Part shown: positions 34,655 through 46,744 of the stretch, piece by piece | How the letters are laid out: every line of letters begins with the position of its first letter | Numbering within the stretch: position 1 is the first letter of the stretch | Source of the DNA: Cristatella mucedo | Lineage: Eukaryota; Bryozoa; Phylactolaemata; Cristatellidae | DNA: 62,500 nucleotides | Assembly: GCA_009760855.2 (NCBI GenBank) | Contig: WPIO01000068.1 | Span: 562,501 to 625,000, forward strand | Direction: 5' to 3' | Position numbers and translations under genes: made by a program | Notes under the pieces: generated by a model | Databases searched by the model: none | Told to the model about the DNA's origin: nothing | Seen by the model: only the letters and a program-made list of their open reading frames with translations

Positions 34655-34970
34655 TAATAATACATTTGATATAGCACCCCAGAGAACTCAATTTTTTTCC
34701 ACGCTCTTTACATTTGCTGCAAAGAAAGCACGATCGTGGTTAAGGGTAGCCTGCTCAATAAACAGCATGAATAACACAGTTAAGAGGTCCATGCATAGGA
34801 TCAGCATGTAAGTATGGTTAGTGGTAGAATGCAATAGTGTCAGCCCGCATAAGCACGTAAAGGACGAGCTAGAGAGACCCATTAAAAGCTTTCACTCACA
34901 CACACACACAGACACACAGACACACACACGCACACACGCACACACGCACACACGCACACACGCACACACG

Positions 34971-35001
<31 letters not shown>

Positions 35002-35490
35002 ATGGACTTTTAATTTATCTTTAAATGAATAAAAGTACAGCGATGTCATGCTGCAGGTCGAGAGTGAGTTCTTGGTTTTGGGAGCATAGGAACTACACGG
35101 TCTCCAAAGGATTTGAGATTCGTAAGAGGTATGGGTAAACGTCAGATTCCGAAAAGCTGGTGGTGCGGTGCTCAGCCTGATGGGGTAGTATATCTGATAG
35201 GTAGGCTGGAGCCAAATAATGAAGGGACGTAAAAGTGAGTGACAAAACCTAGAAGTCGAGGCGTTGGGTGACTAGAAGCCAGTTCAGGTCGGCGAGAAGC
35301 AGTGTGATATGGCAACTGCCAAGCTCACGACAGACAAGCCTAGCTACTGATTTTAGCACCAGCTGTAAGCGCCAGTGCACAGACCGAGAGACCAGCAAGC
35401 AGTGCTTTATAGAGGTTGAGACGGAATGTCAAAAATGCATAGACCAATTAATATCTTGTATCCCAGTTTAAAAAAGCCCGAATTTATGCA
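34655..35490 (-). mobile_element. LINE-A 3' half, antisense
   Basis: Tail at 34655-34730, 3' UTR, a (CA)n run at 34893-34999, then RT C-terminal remains on the minus strand (about 35440-35230). Many stops. Confidence 0.8.
34893..34999. repeat. (CA)n/(CACG)n microsatellite
   Basis: ACACACGC repeats within LINE-A 3' UTR sequence. Confidence 0.97.
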
Positions 35491-35747
35491 ATGCCCTGCA
35501 GCTGAGAATAGATAGATTTGTCTGTATTGGTTCTTACCATTACGAAATCTAAAAACATATATCGAATAAGAAAATAAAACCTCCCATGATGCGGAAAATG
35601 CGATGCATTTAGCAATGACTTATAATATGAAAGGGGACCTACAATTAGAGTGGAAAAAGTGGAGTGGTAAGCAGTGATGGCGATCGCTATTTTTGACTAA
35701 AGTTTAGTGACATCTTAGCTCCTGTCATTGGTATCTCACTTGATTAC

Positions 35748-35991
35748 CTTTCATTTGCTTGAATTTTTCAACCGTAGACTTTGCGAGCAGGACCTGAATA
35801 ATGTGTGCGATAAAAAATAGCTTCATCAGGTTCCTATAGTGAGACTGGAACATAACATAATCCGGCCGCACCATCTCATCACCACGATCCGTAGCCCGGG
35901 AGCTGAAGCAAGCGAGGACAAAGGCATTCCATAGGTTCAATCGGAGAAAACATGGCGAAAGTCTTTGCGTTCTCTCCTTTTGATTCGCATT
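35748..35991 (-). CDS. UBR1/2: UBR helical region exon (AHIIQVLL)
   Basis: Acceptor ACACTTGCTCAG, donor ATGAAAG|GTAATC. Encodes LSPCFLRLNLWNAFVLACF, later YRNLMKLFFIAHIIQVLLA and then VEKFKQMK. 'PC.L.ID.F..LV...' followed by 'HL...L...AHI.QILL' is a recognisable UBR1/UBR2 pair of helices. Phase 0 in and phase 1 out. Confidence 0.9.
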
Positions 35992-36112
35992 CTGAGCAAG
36001 TGTCCTAGGTCTCAAACTGAACTGGTGTGCCGAATTGCAATGATAGCAAAATTTTCCCATCAGGACTACAACAGAGTAAAGGTCCTAAGCAAGGTAGATC
36101 GAGTAATATTAC

Positions 36113-36268
36113 ATCAGCGCTCAAGGTGCGACGAATTGATGCCATCACCTGTGGCGAATCGATGTCGTAACCCGAGTCACCAGCTAGCTTGTGAGCCAGG
36201 CCATACATGACAGCCAGCCGCCGGCAACCACATTTATAGGAATCCATGCAATAAAAAGTCAATTCACT
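36113..36268 (-). CDS. UBR1/2: UBR helical region exon
   Basis: Encodes LTFYCMDSYKCGCRRLAVMY, GLAHKLAG, then IDSPQVMASIRRTLSAD, ending at GAT|GTAATA in phase 0. It takes the place of the family's 'L.AL..FA......... V....LRLLS' segment before 'PC.L.ID.F'. The upstream boundary is odd: the nearest acceptor-like site (ACTATAG) is only 22 nt from the donor of the preceding exon. The frame opens only at 36268. Confidence 0.7.
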
Positions 36269-36290
36269 CTATAGTTCCACGTGAACTTAC

Positions 36291-36391
36291 TCGGCTTATG
36301 GTGACGGAGTTCCAACCTGACAGGTCGCTGTGCATTTCCAGGGCAATACTCGGGAATTTGTTCAACCATACATAGTGAAGCAGAGTACGAG
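36291..36391 (-). CDS. UBR1/2: UBR helical region exon
   Basis: Acceptor TTAAATTAG (or GTCTGCTGAG, start 36406, same phase), donor CGA|GTAAGT. Encodes RTLLHYVWLNKFPSIALEMH and SDLSGWNSVTISR. It keeps the frame into the exon at 36683 (phase 1) and leaves phase 0. Individual residues are divergent; its place between two better-matched exons supports it. Confidence 0.62.
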
Positions 36392-36682
36392 CTAATTTAA
36401 AAGTTGCTCAGCAGACGCACCCAAACTTTGTCACTGGGGAATATACTTTTCTTTTTTGGGATATTATCAGCCAACCTATCGGCCACTAAAGTTTTTGCCA
36501 TACTTTCTCTTTTAGCAAGCCGAGAGGTTAATTCATAAGGGAAGTCAGTAAAACATTGCAGTTAATACTACAAATACGAAGTCATATTACAAGTCGTCAT
36601 TACAATACCGCACGTGCAAAATTATGTTCATGAATTTTTCTATAAGCGCGGCAGTAAGAAGGATAGTGTCCCTTGAAAATAC

Positions 36683-36820
36683 AAAAATAGTAGCATTGTT
36701 CAAATAGCAATGTAGCACGTCGAATGACATTGTGATACGAGACCACTGCCTCCGGCGATAGCAAGTCACTTTCTCGTGCTTCTGTCCGGCTATACGTTGT
36801 GTTTACTGCCATAGCGTTTG
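36683..36820 (-). CDS. UBR1/2: UBR helical region exon (SI..M....TY)
   Basis: Acceptor GCATTTTCAG. Encodes NAMAVNTTYSRTEARESDLL, then SPEAVVSYHNVIRRATLLFE. With the end of the exon at 55997 it gives DIAQSIANAMAVNTTYSR, like the family's 'SI.EM....A..IYR.G' stretch. Phase 1 in is correct for that exon. The donor (TTTTT|GTATTT) is modest. Confidence 0.68.
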
Positions 36821-36939
36821 CTGAAAATGCTCTCAAGGTCAAGTACTACCATGGAGTCCATGGCCAACTCTACTGAGCCAATGACACAACTTACTAATTT
36901 AACCATAAACCTCATGGACAGCTCAGCCGTGGCGTTCAC

Positions 36940-37050
36940 AGCTAGATTTTATGACTTTGTGGAGTTACTGACGGAGAGACATTACAATACATTACATTAC
37001 ATTACATTACATTACATTACATTACATTACATTACATTAAATTACATTAA
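36940..37050 (+). mobile_element. LINE-B terminal stub with (ATTAC)n
   Basis: TATGACTTTGTGGAGTTACT, GACGGAGAGACATTAC, then about 12 ATTAC units. Only the last bases of LINE-B precede the repeat. Confidence 0.75.
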
Positions 37051-38314
37051 TCATTCTTACCAACATCGGTTTACCTCTATCCTTCATCATCTCTTCAGCC
37101 GCATTTGCGAACAAGTTTTTGTTTATGTCAAAAAGCAGTTTGAAACGCACAGGCTTATCGCAGAAAATGATGCAACCCTGTCCATTTCCTTCGACTGGTT
37201 ATACCTGCTGACACCATGTGACGTTATCGCAAACCAGTAGACACTCATCATTTACAGCAGATGAAATGTGCCTAGCGTCGTGATGATGCTGCCATCACAA
37301 GTTCGGGTAGCGAAAAAATGCGTGTGATGTATAGAAACCCAGAACTCACCCTACGGCAAGCGATAAATGCGGACCTGCCTCTCTCACGAAGCCAACTGAT
37401 ACAGAAGTAACCTTAAAATCAAACAAGCAGCTAAAACAGCTGTGTCAAAGTAGCCAAGCACTGAGAATCACATCTTTGATATGGCTGATACCGCATATAG
37501 TTTCAGTCTTGTTAACGAGACCGCTAAAAATAACTCTCGTGTTTCTTTTTTTTCCTGATTACTGTGCATAGTGTGTGCAGAGTTGTTGGCGCTGATTCGT
37601 CTACCTACTATAACTCTGAGGTAGCTGACCGAAGGACTGCTAAAAGACACTCAGCATTGGAAAAATTTACCCTAGTGCTCTGCTGTCAACAACTGCATCG
37701 CTGACTCGCATCTCTCTGGCAGGGCTTTTGACGGTTTCTTAGCACGTCGAGTCGAGGCAGCTCTCGTTCTCCGGGTGCGATGACCACAGTCAGCCACACA
37801 AAGTGAAAGGCAGAACGACTGCTGTTCTTTTCCCTAGGAAGTCGCTTGCAATGCATGCTCACTGACTGATCGTTCGGTCCACAGTCTTCTAGAGAACATC
37901 CGCGTTGTTTTCAAATGAAATAAACAACGTCTGCAAAAGTATTACTTATTTCATAGCCAAAAACCTCCCGCAGGCTATCAGTTTCCTCAGTGCAGCTGTC
38001 AGTAGTGGCCAACAGCCTACCTTTAGCTTTCAGAGCCCAACCTAACTGTACAAAATGAGGTGATGTCTGGGCGTGATCATTATCGCCACGAGACCATAGC
38101 GGCGCCGCACGAGAGGTAGAGTTTCCAGTACCTCTAGCAAGGGAGTTACACAGCCGGTCAATTCGGAAAAAAGCGACAGCTAAATGTTTGGATCGAGCTG
38201 TAGGTTCAATCTTATACGATTGAAACAGTGGCAAGCTTCAAAAGTCACACAAACAAACATGCTCGTGTGGGTTTAAAAAGTTGATGTCTCGACGAGGATG
38301 CACCTCTGACTAAG

Positions 38315-39445
38315 CTATATGTGCCCTCACCCAGACGGCCTATCGTTTACCTCAGACATTAAAATAGCTAGGTCAACAAAGCACATGCTCGATAAAGCAT
38401 GCAAAAGATCAGGGCTGAGTGTCAATCTACTGGCACTCAAAAACTACCGTAGTTCGTTCCAATCGATCCTAGCAAGGCCAAGCCTCACTTCTATAAAAAC
38501 GTTGAATCACAGATGCAGGATTAAAAGAAATTCGATGTCGATGACAATCCTTTTCTGCTGCACACCAAGTGCTTCTCGGTATGTATTGTGCGTTGCAGAA
38601 TTCTTCCAAAAATGGAAGTTCTTTCGAACATCGCATACGGAAACCGATCCAGCTAAGAGCTGTTTAAGAGCTGTTTTAGCTCATAACATTGCTAAAATTC
38701 GGGCTTGTTAAGATAAGGATACCACGTCCAAGTTGGTCCATGCATTCGTGACATCCCGTCTCGACTTCTGCAAATCACTGCTTACTGGCCTACCAGCATG
38801 TGCGATCAGGCGATTGCAGCTGGTGCAAAACTTTGCAACTAGACATGTCTTTCGTGAGCGTTGCAGTTGCCACATTACTCCAATTCTCGCCGGCCTGCAC
38901 TGGCTACCAGTCAAGCAACGGATCGACTTCAAGGTTTTGTCGCTCACTTTTAGGTCCCTTCATTCTATGGCTCCAGCCTATCTCTCAGATATACTACCCC
39001 ATCAGGCCAAGCATCGTACAACCCGCTTTTCGGAATCCAGCAGTCTACAAATACCTCGTACAAACCTTAAATCCTTTGGAGACCGTGCATTTAGTTCGTA
39101 TGCTCCCAAAGCCTGGAACTCCCTCCCGACCTGCGAACATCCCCTGACCTGACCACATTTAAAAGAAACTTAAAAACACACCTATTTAGGACAGCATTTA
39201 GTGGGCCCCTGTGATTCGTCCTTGATGTGCTTATTCGTGCTCACGCTGTGCATGCTGCCACTAACCACATTTGCATGCTGACCCTGTGCATGTCACCCCT
39301 AACCATATTATTCATTTTGTTTGTTTTTCGAGCATGATTTTACTTACCATTCAATTGCGTTTCACTTTACGGCAAATGTAAAGCGCCTAGAAAGAGATTA
39401 AGCTCTCTGAGGGCGCTTTATAAAGCGCATTATTATTATTATTAA
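38315..39445 (+). mobile_element. LINE-A copy with best-preserved RT C-terminus
   Basis: Starts in the EN-RT linker, skips the RT core, then is open for about 140 codons at 38733-39152: LVHAFVTSRLDFCKSLLTG, LQLVQNFATRHVFRE, LHWLPVKQRIDFKVLSLTF, FGDRAFSSYAPKAWNSLP. The 3' UTR and intact hairpin at 39375-39420 end in (ATT)n at 39430-39445. Because of the internal deletion it cannot be autonomous. Confidence 0.9.
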
Positions 39446-42400
39446 TGGACCTACCTCGGTGGCTGGGGTCACCTGCTTAAACACTGCTTGTGTGGTGGAA
39501 ACTATGAGCTGACTACGCGCACCTTTGGTATTTCCAGCATTACCTCAATCTCTAGTAATAAACGACCTTATTTTTGAAAAAGGTCTCGACCTGTTCGTCT
39601 TGACTAAAATCGGTAAACTGACCGACAATTAAAGACCCTACCCCGACGGGTTTCTAATACTTGCACACTCCTAGATCAATCAAAGCTTGAGGTGAATTCG
39701 CCACTATCATGAACTCGAATTTTGACTTCAAGCCATTTGTAATACCCTTGAAGCAATCTTTCAAATATTTTGATTTTTTTTCACCCGAAAACAAGCTACT
39801 GATGATGGCAGTAGTCTAACTCCCAACAGGTAGCAAATCCTCCGTTATCTCACGTGACAGGACAAAATGTCCTGACCCAAAATGTCCCAGGAAAAAATTT
39901 CCCAGACAAAATGTCCACATGTGATATAAGATTGGTAATATTAATGTTATTTTGAACAGATTTTATTAAAAGAAAGAGAGAAATTACTATAAAAGAGTAG
40001 GAAATTATATCCAATCAGTTTCGGTCCTCGCAACGCCAAATTTCTTTTCCATCTGCACCATTTCTATGCTTCGTGAATAAGAATCCTCCGACTAGAAGCT
40101 TCCTTGTTCCCTTCTGTGACGTTATGAATTTCAGCATCTTCCTTAATTATTATTTTGTCTTTTATTAAACATTCAAATTACATTTACAGTTTTATAAGTA
40201 CTAATCACCTCGAAATCTTGTAAACTATTTATTACACTGCGCACCTATCACCTACTATGCAAACAGTTTTTAGTATAATAACCTTCACAGTAACTTCCAC
40301 ATATTTATACATTTACAGCGAATCAGAAGCCATTCATTAGTAAATATAACTGTAAACTATGATATTTTATCATTTAAGTTTGCTTGATTAATAAGACTAT
40401 GACACACGGCTTCATTTAAAGAAGCCTTTGATTAACTAAAGATGACTTAATTTAAAGAGGCCTTTGACTAACTGCACATGTATATGTCGAAACTGATGAT
40501 CACAAGTAACCTCTCTTCAGTTTTCATTAAATATTAAAACTTTACATGCTACATTTTATTGGTGAAATATCGAAGCCTATTAATTATTATATATTTAAAA
40601 TAACATGAATATGAATAATATATTGTAAAATGTGGGTACATTTTGTCCGGGACGTTTTTGTATGGGGACATTTTGTCCTGGGACATTTTGTCAGGGAATT
40701 ATGTCCGGGACATTTCGTCCACGGACATTTAGTCCAAGTACCTTATCTCAGATTTCTCAGATCTCATTTCGATTTCGCGTGTTCAATAAGTCGATCTTTT
40801 CTCGTAGCGGGTGATTCCAACATTCCCTTTGATAACTTATCTGCCGCCCTCAGCACTGAGTTGCGCACATTGACTGACTCATTGTCTCTTGTGGCTTATG
40901 TGTATGGCCCTACTCACATTAAGGGTCATACACTCGACACAATTATCTCATACAGCTGCACTTTTCATAAAAAATGATTACCAAATCCAGCTTATCCGAC
41001 CACATCCAGATCTCATTCAGTCTAAAATGTGTGCCCTCTTTCTCTAAAATCGCATGCGAATCTCGAAACTTCAAAACCCTTGACATCACTGTTGTCCGTG
41101 AGAAAAAAGCTGCCTCGCCTCTGCTGCTCAGTCCCACTTCCGAATTGTCATCATTTATAGATCGCTGCAACACGAATCTAGTTGACATGCACAACGAGTT
41201 TTGCACCTCTCACTAAGCGCACTCTGTGCCCTCGCCCAGACGGCCTATGGTTAACCACAGACGTTAAACTAGCTAGGTCGTCTTAGCACAAGCTTGAAAA
41301 AAGTATACAAAAGATCAGGACTGACAGTCCATCGGCAGGCAATCGAGGACTACTGTAGGTCGTACCAATCGATTCTAGCAAAGGCCAAGTCTAGCTTCTA
41401 TAAAGCATTGTTGAATCACAGATGCAAATCCAAAAATAATAATGTAGACGACCAACCATCTCCACAACCAATGCCCGGTTAGCTCCTTGACAAACGATCC
41501 ACGTGATGATCAAGCTGATCGCTTCTCTAACTTCTTTGTCCACAAGACAGACAAAATCAAGGAGTATATTCAGACGATGGCAACATCACACCTGCTACGC
41601 AGTCCCTCAATTCCTTGCATTACCTCAGTACACAAATTCAAAGAGGTCAATAGCTACGTCGTCCTGAAGCTCAAATACAAATCAAATAAGAAATTTAGTC
41701 CTTCGGACCCTATTACACCTGTCCTGAGTCCATGCATAACTAACATCAATAATATGTCATTTGCCTAAGGTCATGTCCCAGCACCTCTTAAAAAGATTGT
41801 AGTCAAGAAACTAGCAACAATTACCACTAGACCAAGGGAACTTGAGAGCAGTGCTTCGGGTGTACAACGACTTACTTAGGAATGGAGATACGGGTAGAGT
41901 ATTTCTGCATGTTTTGCTCGATCGTTAGGCAGCATTTGATACTATCGATCACTGAATTCTTCTTGAGCGCCTTTCATTTCGTCTGGGAATCGCTGGCACT
42001 GTATTGCAATGGTTCAGGTTCTATCTCAGCGGAAGATTTCAGAATACTGATGTGAATGGACAGAGATCATTCGAGGAACCTCTAAAATACGCTGCTTCTC
42101 GGGGCTCCGTGCTAGGTCCAGTTAATTTCACGTTTATACTATTCCTCGATGTGATTGTCAAGCACAACCTAGGCTTTCTCTTCTAAGCGGATGACACTCA
42201 ATTGCACCTTGGCTTTGATCTCTCCCAGCCCTCTGGCACGTCGAATTCTCTCAACTTCTTTGCTGTACAAACTGATGACATGCACACATGAATGGAGCGA
42301 AGTATCTTAAATTGGATCATGATAAAACAAACTTACTAGTTACATGCAAACTAACTGAGATTCAGAAACTGGAGACGCTAATGCTCTGAAACAGCTCTGA

Positions 42401-42670
42401 CAGCATATCTCTTGCTGAATATTAACTTCCGTAACTCATTACTTGCTGCTGTACTGGCCTGAGCAATCAAGCACTTACAGCTGGTGCAAAACTCTGCAGC
42501 TAGGCTGCTCTGTCGTGAGCATCGCAGTTGCCACATCACATCACTTCTTGCCGACCTGAAACGGCTCCCAGTAAAGAAAAACAGCGACTTCGAGAGTTTC
42601 TCGCTTACTCTTAAGTCGTTTCCTTGCTTTGCTTCAGCCTTACTGTCAGATCTACTCGCATCTCGCTAAG
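39446..42670 (+). mobile_element. LINE-A copy, interrupted by a MITE, 3'-truncated
   Basis: Begins directly at the (ATT)n end of the preceding copy. Endonuclease remains (DLFVLTKIGK-like, about 39590), MITE at 39855-40740, EN end, linker (FKEVNSYVVLKLKYKSNKKF, about 41635), RT with 'VYNDLLRN', 'FDTIDH', 'FRFYLSG', 'GSVLGP' and 'ADDTQLHLGF' preceded by a stop (about 42185). The C-terminus at 42484 breaks off at a CA/TG microsatellite. Confidence 0.85.
39855..40740. mobile_element. MITE-like element with iterated GGACATTTTGTCC ends
   Basis: The left end carries three or four AAAATGTCC-type units on the plus strand (39858-39925). The right end carries their reverse complements (40640-40735). 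Each unit is itself nearly palindromic. The 700-bp interior is AT-rich and non-coding. It splits a LINE-A frame, so it is a later insertion. No transposase, so non-autonomous; superfamily not assigned. Confidence 0.75.
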
Positions 42671-42689
42671 CATACAAACCTAATACACG

Positions 42690-42718
42690 CACACACATGT
42701 GCATGAGCACTCACACAA

Positions 42719-42749
<31 letters not shown>

Positions 42750-42815
42750 CATGCGTATGATTGTGTGTGAGTGTGTGTGTGTGTGCGTGTGTGTGTTGGT
42801 GTGTGTGTAGTGGCT
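42690..42815. repeat. (CA)n followed by (TG)n microsatellite
   Basis: CACACA, then TATATATA, then GTGTGT. The two arms are complementary and could fold as a hairpin. Confidence 0.95.
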
Positions 42816-44539
42816 TTCATCTCAGACATCAATCTTCCAGTCTAATCAAAATTTTCCGTCATGATATCGCAGCAATTTAGGAGGTCTTTAAAAGGTTAAA
42901 TTTTAACAATTAATGATCTAAAAAATGTTTGCCAACATCTAAAAAATAATTTATCCATTAATAGAAATAAACTCACGTGAGTTCGAGTAAATGAAATAAA
43001 TAAAGGCCTCATTCAATGTCTTATGGTAAAATAACTTATACTTGACTTGCTTGCTGGATAATTGGTTCTAGTTTTCGTAGCATCTTTATATGAGCAGCTC
43101 TCGTGGGTCCTTCATCTATCAGGTTTTATACGTATGGCCTTGTGACTGACTTGGACAGGATAGGCATCGAAGTTATTCGACACTAGTTTGCTACGAACAT
43201 ATATTTTAGCTTATACTTTTCTGCGCTTACCTGATATAATACGTGTGAATTCTCTTGAAATGGCTAAGCGATTCAAATCTCTTGTAGATGCTGCAGCACA
43301 CCGTATGTGCAGATCCAAACTAATAAATTGGCTCTTCTGTTCATAATAACTTGTAAAGAGATTTGTTCTCTTCCTCCTGCATATTTCTTCTACAATTATA
43401 CAAAACGTTTGCGAGCGAAACTCTAAACAAATGTGTCAATTATAAATAGTGCTAATACTTTAGTTTTTATTTACTACGCCTGATAAATTACTATTAGCCG
43501 AAGACATATTTTGGTTGAGAAAAGCAGAAACATATTACTTCTGTAGTTTTTAACGTAGAGGGCGTTTGCACAATACTGTGAGGTGATGTTTACCAGTGTA
43601 TGAGCATTGCATCAGTCACTGGGGCTGTGACTTTTATGCAATTGGCCGCACACTTATTCAATAAGGGCTGTTAAAACATTACGAAAATAGTAGCTCAACG
43701 GTCTTAAATGTATACAGAACCCTTAACGTTCCCATAGTAGTACCATTTAGGCATAACAGCGTGAACGTGTCAACCAACATAGCAGAATAAACTTAAGAGT
43801 TACCGCTAGAAAAAGTTTACACATGAAAAACGTCTGAAGGCACGCTGCCGCGAGCCTAGCTACGGAGATATAACGTCTTGTTATCGCCAGCCTGAGTCTG
43901 CAAAGCTAAGCAGCGAAATCTGGCTCTTATTGTCAATGAAGCCAGAACTGTCAGCTACAGTTTTGACACCGAATAATAACTATTAGAAGGGTACTAATAT
44001 TTAGCTCTATAACAAGTTCAAGAAAATTGAGTGGTGAAAGGAAAGATGATTGTTTAATTTGCACCGGGGCACCGGACAACAAAAGCCGAAGTGGTAGCGT
44101 GATTTTGATCAGTCTCGTTCAAAGCAAACAGTTTCTGGCGCTCATTCAAGTGGAATAGCCCCTTTATTTCTCGATAACTGCTCAGAACACAGGGTCATTT
44201 TGCATCGCACGGAGCGATTAGCTTGTAGTTGGCTGCATTTAATGATGGATACAATTAATGTAGATCGTTGGCCTAATTGCAGTACAATTAATCGGATAAT
44301 CAATTGTTGTATAATTTTCAATTTTCACGATACACATTTTCGTAACTAGTACCTTTTTCGTTCAATAATCCTGTCAGAGAAAGCATTAAAATGAAAATGC
44401 ATGCCGTGTCTAACCCTGAATTAAATTACAAGCGATATATCTTACATCCAAAAATAAAAAAATAGTTAAAGTCCTCGGTAAACATATGCGACGTATGTTC
44501 CAACTCATTCATCGTCTTTTGTACAAAGGTAAAACTTTA

Positions 44540-44818
44540 TTTTTGATAGATGGCCATTAGTTTGCATGGTTCCAAAGCCCATAACTCACTCCAGACTGAC
44601 GCAGTTACACCACCCGCTGCCCCGGCAACCTTTTAAAAGCAGCAAGCAAAGCACTTATTTCTCATAGCTTGCGCGAGGTCCTTGTGATTTGTCCATTGCA
44701 TGGTTATGCGTGCTGCAAATGTGCACGTCAGCACTAGCAATATTGTGCACGTTGACATCGTTCATGTTACCTCAAATCATGTAATCGTGCATCCTTCATA
44801 GCACATGTAAAGTGCCTA
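44540..44818 (+). mobile_element. LINE-A 3' fragment cut by LINE-B
   Basis: CCAAAGCCCATAACTCACTC, then the family 3' UTR order, ending ATGTAAAGTGCCTAAT where LINE-B antisense sequence begins. Confidence 0.75.
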
Positions 44819-44819
44819 A

Positions 44820-46718
44820 TGTAATGCATCTCAGTCTGTAGCTCTAAACAACCGCAAAGACTATATGGGTGCTACGCAGGAGTGTTTTCTATAGCCCACT
44901 CAAAGCCTAAGCGGCTTATGGTATTCATTCGGCAGCCCAACTGACTTTATTTCAGGTAAGAGAGAGAAAATGAGAAGCACAGCCGAGTTTGAAAAGCAGT
45001 TGAGGTAGTGTGCCGCACAAAAGTAGCAGTTAAGGACGGCCGTAAAGGATGCGCCACAGCCAGCAGCCGGAGAGTAGATTTCGTTTCATCAAAATTTCGT
45101 AAGTGACTTTCCAGGTCAAAGCGAAGCACAGCTCCTTTAGGATCACGTGAATCATCAGACAAGCTCGGTTTAAACGCTCGGAGTTCGGAGGTGTACGTGT
45201 GTGTGTGTGTGGGAGCGGGAGGGGGGGGGCGGCAGGGCTTGGGCGCATGTCCAGGTTGTCGGTCGGAGCCGTTTGTACGCCAAGCGGTTTCCTGTCCAAG
45301 GTCACGATCCAAGGTCACGACCCAAGGTATACAAGGTCAAAGTCACAGTCCAGGGTCACCGCCCAAGGTCACCGCCCAAGGTCGCTATCCAAGGTTACTG
45401 TCGGCTCCGAGACCGACAGCTTTGGTCGGCGCCTACTGAGACCGCAGACGCACCTGAGAGACCGCAAGTAGGTGACCGCTTAAAATACGACTGCCCGTAC
45501 GTGATTCCTGACTTCTGCACAGCTGACAGACCTAGGCAAGCGCTGGACCCTCGCCTAGTTACTAACCTCCCAAGGCGAGCTGAACAGCTCTGCAACGCCT
45601 GAGCTTTCTCAGGCTTTGCAGAGCTTCTTAGTTATATGCATGTCAGACTAACTCCACGAAGCCACAAATGATAAATGAGTATTATGCAATACAGTGTTTC
45701 TGCATTCCCCTTATAGCCTAGGCGGCATCCGCAACTCGTTCGGCAGCCAACAGACATCATCTCAAGCAAACAAGACTAAGTGAGAAGCATAGCTGAGCTA
45801 GGAGGGCAGTTGAGGTTGTGAGTAGCATGGCAGTAGAAGCTCTGGAAAGGCTTGAAAGGATGTGCAAAATTCGGCAACAATAGAGAAGATATGGCTGTGT
45901 AAAAGCCGTGGAAGTGTTTCACAGCCTACAACTTGCAGAGTAAAAGCTGCTGTCGCCAATGCTCTGTAAGCTGAGGGATAGAACGGCAAATTGATCGTTC
46001 ATAGAGAACCTGGGCGCTTGAGACGGCTGAAACTGACGCAGCAGTGTAGCCAGATCTGAAGAAGCAACACCGTGGCCGGTCACGTGGGTCAGCTTAGAAC
46101 TTTATCCTGTATCCTTTGGTCATCCGTTGGCAGCTATACACACTTTTTTAGCGAAGCAGACACGTGGCACCAACCTGTGGAATTTATAAACTAGCTTTTC
46201 AGCCATATTAATCACCAGCTGCAGAGGCCTAGTGGCGCTTTTGGTTGCCCATCCAAAATAGAATTGCAATAACTTAGCCGAGACTAAACCTGAAAGCTAG
46301 TTAAATATTTTGCAAGTCACCGTAGTGGACATTCCCAAATCTTAGATATGTATCTCATGTGATGGCTACCTGTGGAGGCAGTCTTCTTAATAAGCTTTCA
46401 AAATTTAACCATCTGTCAAAGGCGGGCTCTAAATTGTGAGCACGCGGCAGCAGTGGCACAGCAGCATGACATTCATATATAAAGTCAGCCCAGTCAGTCA
46501 GTCGTGCCTATGTACGCTAGGGTGTCCTATGAGCAACAGTTCCGTTTTATTGTCATTTAGTTAACCGAAATTTGCAGGAATCCAAGATCGAATACTGGCG
46601 AAGCGAGCATTCAGTTTATGTGTCACTGCAGAAGATTCAATAGGTCTAACTGACAAATACAGCAGAGAATCATTAGCGTAAAAGTGATAACCTATTCCAC
46701 CTGGCCATCGGTGTGGTA
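44820..46718 (-). mobile_element. LINE-B copy, antisense, RT motif C to 3' end
   Basis: On the minus strand: FYANDSLLYLS (motif C, one Asp changed, about 46680), C-terminal remains, 3' UTR at 46190-45640 and a second stretch of 3' UTR at 45080-44830. The 45085-45640 part holds unrelated GC-rich DNA and the AAGGTCA array. Confidence 0.8.
45290..45400 (+). repeat. Array of CCAAGGTCAC units
   Basis: About eight units with a CCAAGGTCA-like core spaced roughly 13-15 bases apart (AAGGTCACGATCC, AAGGTCACGACCC and so on). It lies inside LINE-B sequence. Confidence 0.85.
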
Positions 46719-46744
46719 GATCTAGTCAAAAGTCAATGTCGAGG

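Larger units (their letters stand above)
27341..35747 (-). other. 8.4-kb UBR intron
   Basis: Contains SINE-2, SINE-1, LINE-A, LINE-B and gypsy pieces listed separately. Nothing recognised in 27350-28360, 28740-29455, 31380-32320, 33365-33710, 33880-34555 or 35495-35745. Confidence 0.6.

Noticed and set aside
36970-37060. CRISPR-like array at the ATTAC repeats
   Set aside because: Pentanucleotide microsatellite at a LINE-B 3' end, with no spacers, in a eukaryotic context.
38733-39152. A 139-codon frame as a host gene
   Set aside because: It is the reverse-transcriptase C-terminus of LINE-A, repeated in at least six other places in the window.
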